A DNA stretch of 7,230 bases from Syntrophobacteria bacterium (GCA_030145435.1 JAQYVQ010000296.1:1-7230); one strand, 5' to 3'. Counted from the stretch's first letter, positions 1 through 6,800 are shown. Made by a program: numbers and translations. The notes: generated from the sequence alone by a model not told the origin.

Positions 1-284
1 TCCTTCAAGATCGACTTCACGTACCCCACGCGCTTCTTGGCCCTTATGTTGCCAACGAGAAAATGACAGTCCCCTTCCTCGCAGCCTGCCACATACACGC
101 CGTCCACCCCGTCTTCGAGGGCCTTGAGCAAGTAGAGGGCATCCACCTTGCCCGTACACGGGATGCGAATGATCTTCACATTTGTCGGGTAACCCATTCT
201 CATCGAACCTGCCAGGTCCGCAGCCGTGTATGCTCAGTAATTGCAGCAGTAGGCCAGGATTTCCGGCTCAAATGATTCAGCCAT
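1..284 (-). CDS. mvhD: MvhD/FrhD-type [2Fe-2S] electron-transfer subunit, selenoprotein, 3' end outside window
   Basis: MvhD joins HdrA to an electron donor such as a hydrogenase or formate dehydrogenase. It is a soluble protein with one [2Fe-2S] cluster. The frame opens with ATG at 284, has an AAAGGAG site about 9 bases upstream, and overlaps the hdrA stop by 8 bases. It reads MAESFEPEILAYCCNY, then UGA at codon 17, then continues in frame to the window edge (94 codons seen) with clear MvhD features. These are AADLAGSMRMGYP (residues 21-33), VKIIRIPCTGKVD with C43 (residues 36-48) and the CEEGDCH motif with C68 and C73. Family members carry C-N-W-C where this one has C-N-Y-UGA, so the UGA replaces a conserved cluster-region cysteine and is read here as selenocysteine. 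Seleno versions of this family (VhuD) are known in methanogens and have been reported in deltaproteobacteria. A gene caller would probably start at ATG 203 and lose the first cysteine motif. The alternative is a nonsense mutation or sequencing error, which I consider less likely because a SECIS-like hairpin follows. Confidence 0.9.
204..220 (-). promoter_or_regulatory. Candidate bacterial SECIS hairpin for mvhD
   Basis: The transcript CGGACCUGGCAGGUUCG folds into seven consecutive pairs (C-G, G-C, G-U, A-U, C-G, C-G, U-A) closed by a three-base GGC loop. The stem begins 13 bases after the UGA and the loop 20 bases after it. Bacterial SECIS elements lie inside the coding region just after the UGA, with the apical loop roughly 16 to 37 bases away and usually a G among the first loop bases; this one fits. 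A competing 4-bp stem (CTGC/GCAG) overlaps it. The fold is by eye, with no energy computed. Confidence 0.68.
234..236 (-). other. In-frame UGA, probable selenocysteine codon of mvhD
   Basis: Codon 17 of mvhD is TGA (TCA on the plus strand). It is preceded by codons for C-C-N-Y and followed by at least 77 in-frame codons that keep MvhD conservation. It sits at the position of a conserved cysteine in the family, the classic signature of Cys/Sec exchange. The codon is followed by G. Confidence 0.82.
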
Positions 285-3200
285 CCTTCTGCTCTCCTTT
301 TTCTGAACTCTCTCCCATCGTCGGTTCGGTCCCGAGGCCCGCAGCCTGCAGTGTGAGCGCCCGGCTCTTCTCGAGGATCTGGTGATCCGTGTAGTGCTGC
401 AACTCGATCGCCTTGTTCGGGCATTCGGCCACGCAGTTTCCACAGCCCTGACAGCGAGACGGGTCGATGTACGAATACCCGTCTTCGTGGATGGTAGGGA
501 TATCGTACGGACAGGCCCGCACGCAGATCAGACACACGGCACACTTGTCCGGGTCCACCTTGGCCACCACGCCGCCGACCTGCAGCCTGTCCTTGCTGAT
601 CACGGTGCAGGCGCGTGAGACCGCTGCAGCGGCCTGCGAGATGGATTCGTTGATCGGCTTCGGCCCGTGCCCCAGGCCCGCCATGAACACGCCGTCGTTC
701 GCAAAGTCCACGGGCCGGAGCTTCATGTGGGCTTCGAGGTAGAACTTGTCCAGCGTGCGGGACACCTTGAACAGGTTGGCAACACGATCGTTCTCCCGCG
801 GTATTACGGCAGCACTCAGCACGAGCAGATCGGGCTTGAGCCTCACCTTCCTCTGAATCGTTGGATCCCAGGCGGTAACGCTGAGCGTTCCGTTCTCTTC
901 CACCACCTCGGGCTTGTGGTCCGGATCATACCGTGTGAACAGCACGCCCTGCTGCCGCGCCTTCGTGTAGTATTCCTCGAGCATCCCGTAGGTCCGCACA
1001 TCCCTGTACAGGATGTTCACGCTGGCATCCGGGTTAATCTCCTTGATCTTGAGCGCGTTCTTGACCGCGATCGAACAGCAGATCCGGCTGCAGTAGGGCC
1101 GCTCCGGGGTCCGGGAGCCCACGCACTGGATCATGACCACCTCGTTCAGTTGCTTGGGATCGATCTCTCCGGCAACGAGCTTCTCCTCGAAGGCCTGCTG
1201 CGTGACCACCCGGGGGCTCTCGCCGTGAAGATACTCGTCCGGCTGCCACTCTTCGCCACCGGTGGCCAGGATAATGATGCCGTGCTCCAGGCTTCGATAC
1301 TCCTTCTGTGGCCCCACCTCGATTCCGGTCGTGTATGTACCCTTCGACCCGGCGTGATCTACCAGCTCTGCCTCGGTGAACAATTCGATGGAAGGGTGGT
1401 TCCGGACGCGCTCGACCATGTCGCGGTAAAAGGCCTGAACGTCCTTCCCGTCGATCGTGTAGTGGAGGTGCCGGAGGTTGCCTCCCAGCTCCGCCTCCTT
1501 TTCCACCAGGTATACCGCAAAGCCCTGGTCGGCGAGCTGTACGGCCGCGCTCATTCCACTCAGACCGCCACCGACCACCAGACCCTTCTTGTTGATCTCC
1601 TTGAATTCCATGGGCAGGGGTTGGAGCTCCCGGGCCTTGGCAATGGCCATCCGGATCAGTTCCTTCGCCTTTTCGGTCGCCCCTTTGTGGTCGTGCATGT
1701 GGACCCAGGAACACTGGTCCCGGATGTTGGCCATCTCGAACAAGAACGGATTCAGCCCCGCTTCCCGGATGCTCTGCCGGAACAGGGGCTCGTGGGTTCT
1801 CGGTGAACAACTCGCCACGACCACGCGGTTCAGGTCGTGTTCCTCCACGGCCTCCTTGACGCTTATCAGGCTGTCCGAGGAACAGCTGAACAGGAATTCC
1901 TGGGCATGGACCACGCCCGACAGGGAGGCAGCATATTCCCTGACAGCGGGCACGTCGACAACGGAGCCGATGTTCACGCCGCAGTGACAGACAAAGACCC
2001 CCACGCGGGGCGCCAGGCCCTCCACGTCTTTCTCAGGAGGAAGCTCCTCCCTGTAGAGCAGGGTTCCCCGCGACTCCGCGATGTCCGAAGCGGCGAAGGC
2101 GGCGGCCCCGCTGGCCTGGGCCACGGTCTCCGGGATGTCCTTGGGAGACTCGAAGGCACCGCACACGTAAACGCCTTTGCGGGAAGTGGAGAGCGGCTGG
2201 AAAGGATCGGTTTCGCAGAAGCCGTGCTTGTCCAGCTTCACGTTGAGCCGCTCGGCAAGCGCGCGGGTCTCCGGCCTCGGCCCGAGCCCCACAGAGAGCA
2301 CGACCATGTCGAACTCTTCGTCCTCAAGGGTACCGTCCTCGGCCACGTAGCGAAGCAGAAGGTTCCCGGTCTTCGGGTCCTCCACGACCCGGGAGATCTG
2401 GGAGCGAATGTACCGGACTCCGTGCTCCTCCTTGGCACGCTCGTAATAGCCGTCAAACCCCTTTCCGTGAGCCCGGATATCCATGTAAAAGATCGTCGGC
2501 TCCACGAAGGGGAGGTGCTCCTTCGTGATGATCGCCTCCTTGGTGGCGTACATGCAGCACACCGAGGAGCAGTAGTCGTGGTCGCAGTCCCGGGACCCGA
2601 CGCACTGGATCCAGGCGATCTTCTTCGGAATGTCTCCGTCCGATGGACGCATCGGCATGCTAGAGAACGGCCCGGTTGCGGAAAGCATCCGCTCGAACTC
2701 GATGCTGGTGACCACGTTGTCGTAGCGGCCGTAGCCATACTCGCCCCTTTCGGAAGGATCGTACTCCTCGAAGCCCGGGGCCAAAAGAACGCTGCCTATC
2801 TCGATCTCCTCGATTCGCTCCTGCTCTGCATAATCGAGGGCCTTCGCCTCACAGACATCCTCACAGATGCCGCAGCCGAGGCACTTACGACAATTCAAGC
2901 AGCGCTTCGCCTCTTCAACCGCCTGCTCTGCCGTGAACCCGGTCTCCACCTCGTCAAAGCTCTTCGTCCGCTCGTCTATCGGCCTGTGGGGCATCCTCTG
3001 CCGCAGCTTGAAGAGAAATCCGCTCCGGGCGTCCTCCACCGGGATACTCTCTTCCAGACCGCGGCCTTCCTGCATGTCCATCCCGCGCAGGTAGCGGTGG
3101 ATGCTCTCCGCCGCCCGTGCACCGCCCGCGACCGCATCAATCGCGATGAAGGGGCCCTTCTCTGCATCCCCGCCCGCGAAAACGCCGGGCACGTTGGTGG

Positions 3201-4776
3201 CGCCGGTTACCGGATTCACCTTGACCGTCCGCCAGCGGGTCATCTTGACCCCGGTCTGCTCCGGGTCGAAAGGCACACGCACTCCCTGGCCGATGGCCGG
3301 GATGATCACGTCCGTCGCTACAGTGAACTCGGAGCCCTCGATCGGGATCGGCCTCTGGCGACCGGAGACGTCCGGCTCCCCGAGCTTCATGCGGAGCAGC
3401 CCGAGGCCGGTCACCTTGCCGTCGGTGTCCACGGCCTGCTGCGGCGCAACGAGGAAGTGCATCTGGACCCCTTCGTCGAGGGCCGCCTGAACCTCCTCAT
3501 GGTGAGCCGGCATCTCGTTGCGGGTCCGCCTGTAGTAAAGGCTCACCTCCCGTGCTCCGAGCCGGAGGGCGCTTCGGGCGGCATCGATAGCAACGTTCCC
3601 ACCGCCGATCACGGCCACCTTGCCCTTCATCGGGACTTCCTTGCCTTCATTGATGTCCCGCAGGATCTCCACGCCGGGGATGACCCCTTCCGCCTCTTCC
3701 CCCTCGATCTTAAGCTTCATCCCTTCCCAGGCCCCGACACCGATGAAGACGGCCTTGTAGCCCATCTCACCCATCAGGGACTCGAAGGGAACATCGGTTC
3801 CGATCTTCTTGCCGAACTCGACATCCACGCCATGGTCCAGGACGGCCTGGATTTCACGGTCCAGGATGTCCCTGGGCAAACGGTATTCCGGAATCCCGTA
3901 CCTGAGCATGCCTCCCAGCTTCGGCTGGGCGTCGAAGATGGTTACCGGATATCCGTTCCGTGCCAGGTTATGGGCCGCGGTCAGGCCTGCCGGTCCGCCG
4001 CCGACGATCGCCACTCGCTCCTCGAAGGCCTTCTCCGGCTTCTCGACCGGCACAGGCTTGCCCTGCTCGATCTCCTCATCGGCCACGAACCGCTTGAGCT
4101 GGCAAATCGCGATAGGCTCTTCCATCTTGGTTCCCCGAAGGCACTCCTCCTCGCAGGGCCGCGTACAGATCCGGCCGATCGTGGCGGGGAAGGGAAGCTT
4201 CTCCCTGATCAGGGCGAGGGACGCTTCGAACTCTCCGGAGCCGATCAGCCCCACGTACTCCCGGATGTCCAACCGCACCGGGCAGGTTAGCTGGCAGGGG
4301 GCGTTCTTCCGGTCGATCACGTGCGTGTTCGGAACGGCCTGGGGGTAATCGAGGAAGATCGCCTTCCGTTTCGTGAGCGTCTGGTTGTACTCGCTCGAGA
4401 GCTCCAGGGGGCAGTACTGCTGACAGAGGCCGCATCCCGTACACTTGTCCGGATCGACCCGCCTCGGATGGCGCCGGATCGTGGCCTTGAAATTCCCTGC
4501 TACCCCGTCGAGTTCCATCAGCTCAGAAAACGGGATGATCTCGATATTCTTGTCCTTGCCCACCTCGACCAGCTTCGGCGACATGATGCACATGGCGCAG
4601 TCGTTGGTCGGGAAGGTCTTGTCCAGCTGGCTCATGGTGCCGCCGATGCCGCCGGCCTTGTCCACGAGATACACCTTGAACCCCGACTCCACGAGATCCA
4701 ACGAGGCCTGCATTCCTCCGATGCCGGCCCCCACCACCAGGACAGAGCCGATCTTTCCGTTGTTTTCTGCGGCCAT
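277..4776 (-). CDS. hdrA: HdrA, giant fusion: HdrA module with inserted GltD/NfnB-like module, plus second HdrA module
   Basis: This is the flavin hub of the Hdr complex (1499 residues, cytoplasmic). Module 1 has FAD motif VVGAGIGG (14-21), the HdrA signature TFPTNDCAMC (54-63) and cluster motif CTGCGLCQQYCP (112-123). An NADPH:glutamate-synthase small-subunit-like module follows at about 158-565. It has its own cysteines (CQLTC 161-165, CTRPCEEEC 204-212), FAD motif VAIVGGGPAGL (255-265), NAD(P) motif VIGGGNVAIDAA (389-400) with YYRRTRNEMPA (414-424), and C-terminal VFAGGDAEKGP (532-542). Module 1 then resumes with CLNCRKCLGCGICEDVC (626-642) and the HdrA-specific cluster cysteines C725, C736, C740, C741. 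Module 2 (about 924-1499) has VCHCG (929-933), VVGGGLSG (1067-1074), cluster cysteines C1218, C1229, C1233, C1234, and two ferredoxin motifs (1412-1422, 1442-1452). Ordinary HdrA proteins are about 650 residues for one module or about 1000 for two. The start at 4776 is chosen for its AGGAGAG site; an in-frame ATG at 4821 would overlap the upstream gene by 35 bases. The frame is unbroken. The electron partners are inferred. Confidence 0.95.
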   Translation of the reverse strand: MAAENNGKIGSVLVVGAGIGGMQASLDLVESGFKVYLVDKAGGIGGTMSQLDKTFPTNDCAMCIMSPKLVEVGKDKNIEIIPFSELMELDGVAGNFKATIRRHPRRVDPDKCTGCGLCQQYCPLELSSEYNQTLTKRKAIFLDYPQAVPNTHVIDRKNAPCQLTCPVRLDIREYVGLIGSGEFEASLALIREKLPFPATIGRICTRPCEEECLRGTKMEEPIAICQLKRFVADEEIEQGKPVPVEKPEKAFEERVAIVGGGPAGLTAAHNLARNGYPVTIFDAQPKLGGMLRYGIPEYRLPRDILDREIQAVLDHGVDVEFGKKIGTDVPFESLMGEMGYKAVFIGVGAWEGMKLKIEGEEAEGVIPGVEILRDINEGKEVPMKGKVAVIGGGNVAIDAARSALRLGAREVSLYYRRTRNEMPAHHEEVQAALDEGVQMHFLVAPQQAVDTDGKVTGLGLLRMKLGEPDVSGRQRPIPIEGSEFTVATDVIIPAIGQGVRVPFDPEQTGVKMTRWRTVKVNPVTGATNVPGVFAGGDAEKGPFIAIDAVAGGARAAESIHRYLRGMDMQEGRGLEESIPVEDARSGFLFKLRQRMPHRPIDERTKSFDEVETGFTAEQAVEEAKRCLNCRKCLGCGICEDVCEAKALDYAEQERIEEIEIGSVLLAPGFEEYDPSERGEYGYGRYDNVVTSIEFERMLSATGPFSSMPMRPSDGDIPKKIAWIQCVGSRDCDHDYCSSVCCMYATKEAIITKEHLPFVEPTIFYMDIRAHGKGFDGYYERAKEEHGVRYIRSQISRVVEDPKTGNLLLRYVAEDGTLEDEEFDMVVLSVGLGPRPETRALAERLNVKLDKHGFCETDPFQPLSTSRKGVYVCGAFESPKDIPETVAQASGAAAFAASDIAESRGTLLYREELPPEKDVEGLAPRVGVFVCHCGVNIGSVVDVPAVREYAASLSGVVHAQEFLFSCSSDSLISVKEAVEEHDLNRVVVASCSPRTHEPLFRQSIREAGLNPFLFEMANIRDQCSWVHMHDHKGATEKAKELIRMAIAKARELQPLPMEFKEINKKGLVVGGGLSGMSAAVQLADQGFAVYLVEKEAELGGNLRHLHYTIDGKDVQAFYRDMVERVRNHPSIELFTEAELVDHAGSKGTYTTGIEVGPQKEYRSLEHGIIILATGGEEWQPDEYLHGESPRVVTQQAFEEKLVAGEIDPKQLNEVVMIQCVGSRTPERPYCSRICCSIAVKNALKIKEINPDASVNILYRDVRTYGMLEEYYTKARQQGVLFTRYDPDHKPEVVEENGTLSVTAWDPTIQRKVRLKPDLLVLSAAVIPRENDRVANLFKVSRTLDKFYLEAHMKLRPVDFANDGVFMAGLGHGPKPINESISQAAAAVSRACTVISKDRLQVGGVVAKVDPDKCAVCLICVRACPYDIPTIHEDGYSYIDPSRCQGCGNCVAECPNKAIELQHYTDHQILEKSRALTLQAAGLGTEPTMGESSEKGEQKDG
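3082..4305 (-). other. GltD/NfnB-like NAD(P)H oxidoreductase module inserted in HdrA
   Basis: This marks residues of about 158 to 565 of HdrA, bounded by eye. On its left side HdrA reads YPQAVPNTHVID, the normal linker after the first ferredoxin cluster. On its right side, after a short linker that runs to about residue 625, the second cluster motif of that same ferredoxin domain resumes (CLNCRKCLGCGICEDVC). The insertion is a whole module, with both N-terminal cysteine sets, an FAD Rossmann fold, an NAD(P) Rossmann fold with the double arginine typical of NADPH users, and the closing FAD segment. It would give HdrA a pyridine-nucleotide site. NADPH rather than NADH preference is inferred from RRTR only. 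Confidence 0.88.
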
Positions 4777-4781
4777 GCCGT

Positions 4782-4788
4782 CTCTCCT
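4782..4788 (-). promoter_or_regulatory. Ribosome binding site of hdrA, overlapping the upstream stop codon
   Basis: AGGAGAG lies 5 bases before the ATG at 4776. Its first bases overlap the TAG stop of the winged-helix gene (4787-4789). It decides the hdrA start in favour of 4776 over 4821 and implies translational coupling. Confidence 0.85.
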
Positions 4789-5170
4789 ATAAGGAAGCCC
4801 TGTAAAGGGGCGTCCGATCATCGATTTTATCGATACTCAGCAGGTTCTTGCGACGAAGCTCGACGACCTCCCACAGGACCTCCCCCGGGGATTTTCCGAG
4901 CGTCTCCGCGATCTGCTTTACAGACCGCGCCTCATCCCGAATCACCTCGAGGATGCGGCATCGGAGGTATTCATCCCGAAAGATGGCGTCGTAGCAGATG
5001 TTGATCTGCCCTTGGGCGTAAAGTTCGCCGTATACGTTCTTGTCCTTGAGGAAGGATTCCCTGCCCAGCAAATTCCGGAGCTTCTCGCCCATGTCCGGCC
5101 TCTGCTTCTCGATGGCGGCCAGCATCTCTTCTCGGGTAAGTTGCTCGAGTTCGAACTTATCAGGTTCCAT
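4787..5170 (-). CDS. Small winged-helix-type protein between hdrB and hdrA, function unknown
   Basis: The product is 127 residues, soluble, with no signal peptide or membrane segment. The C-terminal part looks like a winged helix: LRCRILEVIRDEARSVKQIAETLGKSP falls in the range 69-95, followed by a recognition-like helix GEVLWEVVELRRKNLLS (96-112) and a basic/aromatic wing ending DDRTPLYRAS. The N-terminal half is charged and helical (EREEM-type pattern, then NVYGELYAQGQINICYDAIF at about 46-65) and I do not recognise it. Only two cysteines (59, 71) are present, so it is not an FeS ferredoxin. The start is ATG at 5170, with GGGAAGG roughly 7 bases upstream. The frame remains open upstream into hdrB, but that extension has no conserved character. 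It follows hdrB by 53 bases and abuts hdrA, so it belongs to the operon. It could be a local regulator or an assembly/partner protein of the complex. The sequence does not decide between them. Confidence 0.85.
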   Translation of the reverse strand: MEPDKFELEQLTREEMLAAIEKQRPDMGEKLRNLLGRESFLKDKNVYGELYAQGQINICYDAIFRDEYLRCRILEVIRDEARSVKQIAETLGKSPGEVLWEVVELRRKNLLSIDKIDDRTPLYRASL

Positions 5171-5205
5171 TCTATGCCTTCCCTTTCGCTTTAGCGCTTG
5201 GGTTG

Positions 5206-5230
5206 GGCCTGACCCCCGACCCCTTAGGCC
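5206..5230 (-). repeat. GC-rich dyad in the hdrB to winged-helix gap
   Basis: GGCCT and AGGCC arms (5 bp) flank a 15-base C-rich centre that itself contains GACCCC twice. It covers the hdrB stop codon. No T-run follows on the minus strand, so it is not an intrinsic terminator. It could be a short mRNA hairpin that tunes expression between the two genes, or a fragment of a dispersed intergenic repeat. Confidence 0.35.
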
Positions 5231-6102
5231 AAGGCGTAACGGTTCAGAAGCTCCCTCGGATCCACGAAGCGTTTGCGCCACAACTTGTTGCCGAAATCCG
5301 CGCCTGCGGCCAATCCGATCAGATCGCTGATGTAGAAGACCGGCATCTTGTAAGGAGCCGCCTTCTGGCTGATCAGCTTGTCCTGGTTCACGTCCAGGTT
5401 GGTCTGGCAGAGCGGGCAGGTGGCCACGATCGCATCCGCTCCGAGCTGGTGGGCCATGTCGTACATTTTCTCGCAGAGCTGGACCGTCACCGGCGCATCG
5501 ATCAGGGAATACCCTGCCCCACAACAATCCGTCTTGAAGGGCCAGTCCAGGGGCTCGGCGCCGACCATCCGCACCAGGTTCTCCATGGACTGGGGGTTCT
5601 CGCGGTTGTCGAAGCAGGCAACCCCGGGCGTCCGTGTGAGGTAGCAGCCGTAGTAGCAGACCACCTTCATTCCGCCCAGATCATGCTTCTTGGCGTGCAG
5701 GATTTCGTTCGCGCCCACCTCGTTCCACAGGATCTCCAGGATGTTCTTCACCTGCACCGTGCCCATGTACCGCAAGGGCGCGATGACCTCGTTCAACTCG
5801 GCAGCCAGGTCGTCGTTCTTGCGGATCTTTTCGGCTGCCGTCAGCATACGCGAGTAGCAGGCCGAGCAAGGCACCAGCAGTGTGGTAAGCCCCTGCTGTT
5901 CGGCCAGGGCCAGGTTCCGGGCGGGCAGCGCCAGCCCGAGCAGTTCACTGGTCGAATGGGCCGAAGAGGCGCCGCAACAGTTCCAGTCGTCGATCGGAAC
6001 GAGCCTCGTTCCCAGCTTGGAGAAGCTCATCTCCAGGGAGCGGGCGTAGTCGTTCGAGGAGGCGTTTAGGGAGCAGCTCTTGTAATACCCGATCCGTTTC
6101 AT
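5224..6102 (-). CDS. hdrB: HdrB-like heterodisulfide reductase catalytic subunit
   Basis: HdrB holds the disulfide-cleaving site in the Hdr complex. The product has 292 residues, the usual HdrB length, and contains two complete cysteine-rich (CCG) domains. The first has C10, C42-C43-G44 and C79-x2-C82. The second has C149, C193-C194-G195 and C229-x2-C232. These match the ligands of the paired non-cubane [4Fe-4S] clusters known from methanogen HdrB, so the active site looks intact. There is no membrane segment, which fits the soluble HdrABC type rather than HdrDE. Its ATG overlaps the hdrC stop in an ATGA (6099-6102), with GGGGAGGGG upstream, so the pair is translationally coupled. The methanogen substrate CoM-S-S-CoB is not expected in a bacterium, and the true substrate is unknown. 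Confidence 0.95.
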   Translation of the reverse strand: MKRIGYYKSCSLNASSNDYARSLEMSFSKLGTRLVPIDDWNCCGASSAHSTSELLGLALPARNLALAEQQGLTTLLVPCSACYSRMLTAAEKIRKNDDLAAELNEVIAPLRYMGTVQVKNILEILWNEVGANEILHAKKHDLGGMKVVCYYGCYLTRTPGVACFDNRENPQSMENLVRMVGAEPLDWPFKTDCCGAGYSLIDAPVTVQLCEKMYDMAHQLGADAIVATCPLCQTNLDVNQDKLISQKAAPYKMPVFYISDLIGLAAGADFGNKLWRKRFVDPRELLNRYALA

Positions 6103-6677
6103 TTCTCCCCTCCCCGCTTTTCGACCCTGTTGTAGATCTCCCGGAAGGCCTTCTTGTTCGACACACTTTCCGGCAGGAGGCCGATGCGGCCTTTGAGGAA
6201 CATTCGCAGGCCTAAAGCTGCATTCCCAACGGCCTGACCCGTCTTGAGTTGGTAGCGGGCCAGAAGCTCCCCTTCAAAGGTCCTGCCCCGCTTCCTGACA
6301 TTGTCCAGGAAGTACCTGTGGAACAGGGCCACGTTTTCGACCGCAGGGGTCTTGCCTTCCTGAAGAACCCGCTCTCTCAGCGAATCGATGACCAGAGCGA
6401 TGTCGATATCGTTCGGGCAGCGAATGCTGCAGGTGTTGCAGCTGAGGCACGCCCAGATCGTCTTCGAGGCGAGAAGCTCATCCTCCTGGCCGAGTTGGAC
6501 CATGCGCATGATCTGGCTCGGCAGGTAATCCATGGCAAAGGTCATCGGGCAGCCCGCGCTGCATTTCTGGCACTGGTAGCACCGGTACACATCCTCGCCG
6601 TGTTCCGCCTTTATCTGTTCCGCCAGGCCCCGCTTCGGTTTGAGTGCCGGCTTTTCCTGGGGGGCTTGTTCGTTCAA
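6099..6677 (-). CDS. hdrC: HdrC-like 2x[4Fe-4S] electron-relay subunit
   Basis: HdrC passes electrons between HdrA and HdrB. With the TTG start at 6677 the product has 192 residues. Two ferredoxin motifs are seen: CYQCQKCSAGCP (cysteines 33, 36, 39, 43) and CLSCNTCSIRCP (77, 80, 83, 87). After the second motif comes the HdrC-typical NDIDIALVIDSLR segment. The C-terminal 90 residues are helical, basic and free of cysteine. There is no transmembrane helix, so it is a soluble HdrC. I chose TTG 6677 because GAGGAGG stands 8 bases before it and MNEQ is a plausible beginning. An in-frame GTG at 6743 (214 residues) has a GAGGGAGG stretch touching it with almost no spacing, and would add an arginine/glutamate-rich stretch of 22 residues. 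It is the first gene of the operon. Confidence 0.93.
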   Translation of the reverse strand: MNEQAPQEKPALKPKRGLAEQIKAEHGEDVYRCYQCQKCSAGCPMTFAMDYLPSQIMRMVQLGQEDELLASKTIWACLSCNTCSIRCPNDIDIALVIDSLRERVLQEGKTPAVENVALFHRYFLDNVRKRGRTFEGELLARYQLKTGQAVGNAALGLRMFLKGRIGLLPESVSNKKAFREIYNRVEKRGGEK

Positions 6678-6685
6678 GACTTTAC

Positions 6686-6692
6686 CCTCCTC
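6686..6692 (-). promoter_or_regulatory. Ribosome binding site favouring the TTG start of hdrC
   Basis: GAGGAGG, a near-perfect Shine-Dalgarno, lies 8 bases upstream of TTG 6677. The competing purine run before GTG 6743 abuts its start codon. If GTG 6743 is used instead, this site would simply encode part of the N-terminus. Confidence 0.65.
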
Positions 6693-6778
6693 ACGAGGCT
6701 CACGAGCGCGAGCCTCCATCCATTTGAGATCGTTCCTTGCCACCCTCCCTCAACACCCTCTCTCCAGAAGGGCGGAAC

Positions 6779-6796
6779 TGAATGAGTGCTCATTCA
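6779..6796 (-). promoter_or_regulatory. Perfect inverted-repeat operator, FadR (TetR-family)-like
   Basis: TGAATGAGTGCTCATTCA is a perfect palindrome of 8-base arms around a 2-base centre. It starts 4 bases downstream of the -10 box and so covers the expected transcription start, the classic place for a repressor. It matches the outer arms of the Bacillus FadR consensus TGAATGAMTANTCATTCA completely (TGAATGA, four bases, TCATTCA). That regulator is a TetR-family protein released by long-chain acyl-CoA. Which regulator binds here is inferred; no regulator gene is in the window. Confidence 0.8.
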
Positions 6797-6800
6797 ATCC

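Noticed and set aside
1..233. mvhD as a pseudogene broken by a stop codon
   Set aside because: The frame stays open with conserved MvhD motifs after the UGA, no other lesion is seen, and the UGA falls on a known Cys/Sec exchange position with a hairpin behind it.
667..1806. Plus-strand open frame (379 codons) antisense to the second HdrA module
   Set aside because: Same reason: no motif, low-complexity composition, and the opposite strand carries the ferredoxin and HdrA cluster motifs.
1837..4290. Long plus-strand open frame (817 codons) antisense to hdrA
   Set aside because: It is histidine-, leucine- and arginine-rich with no recognisable domain and lies wholly opposite a gene with clear motifs. 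Long antisense frames are expected from GC-rich codon use.
4777..4821. Longer hdrA start at ATG 4821
   Set aside because: It overlaps the winged-helix gene, lacks a good ribosome site, and adds 15 residues ahead of the normal HdrA beginning, whereas 4776 has AGGAGAG.
5201..5230. Part of a CRISPR array or insertion-sequence end
   Set aside because: Only one short dyad is present, with no regularly spaced repeats, no transposase and no target-site duplication.
5171..5527. N-terminal extension of the winged-helix gene into hdrB
   Set aside because: The extra residues are an arginine- and glycine-rich shadow of hdrB in another frame. The ATG at 5170 gives a natural start after the hdrB stop.
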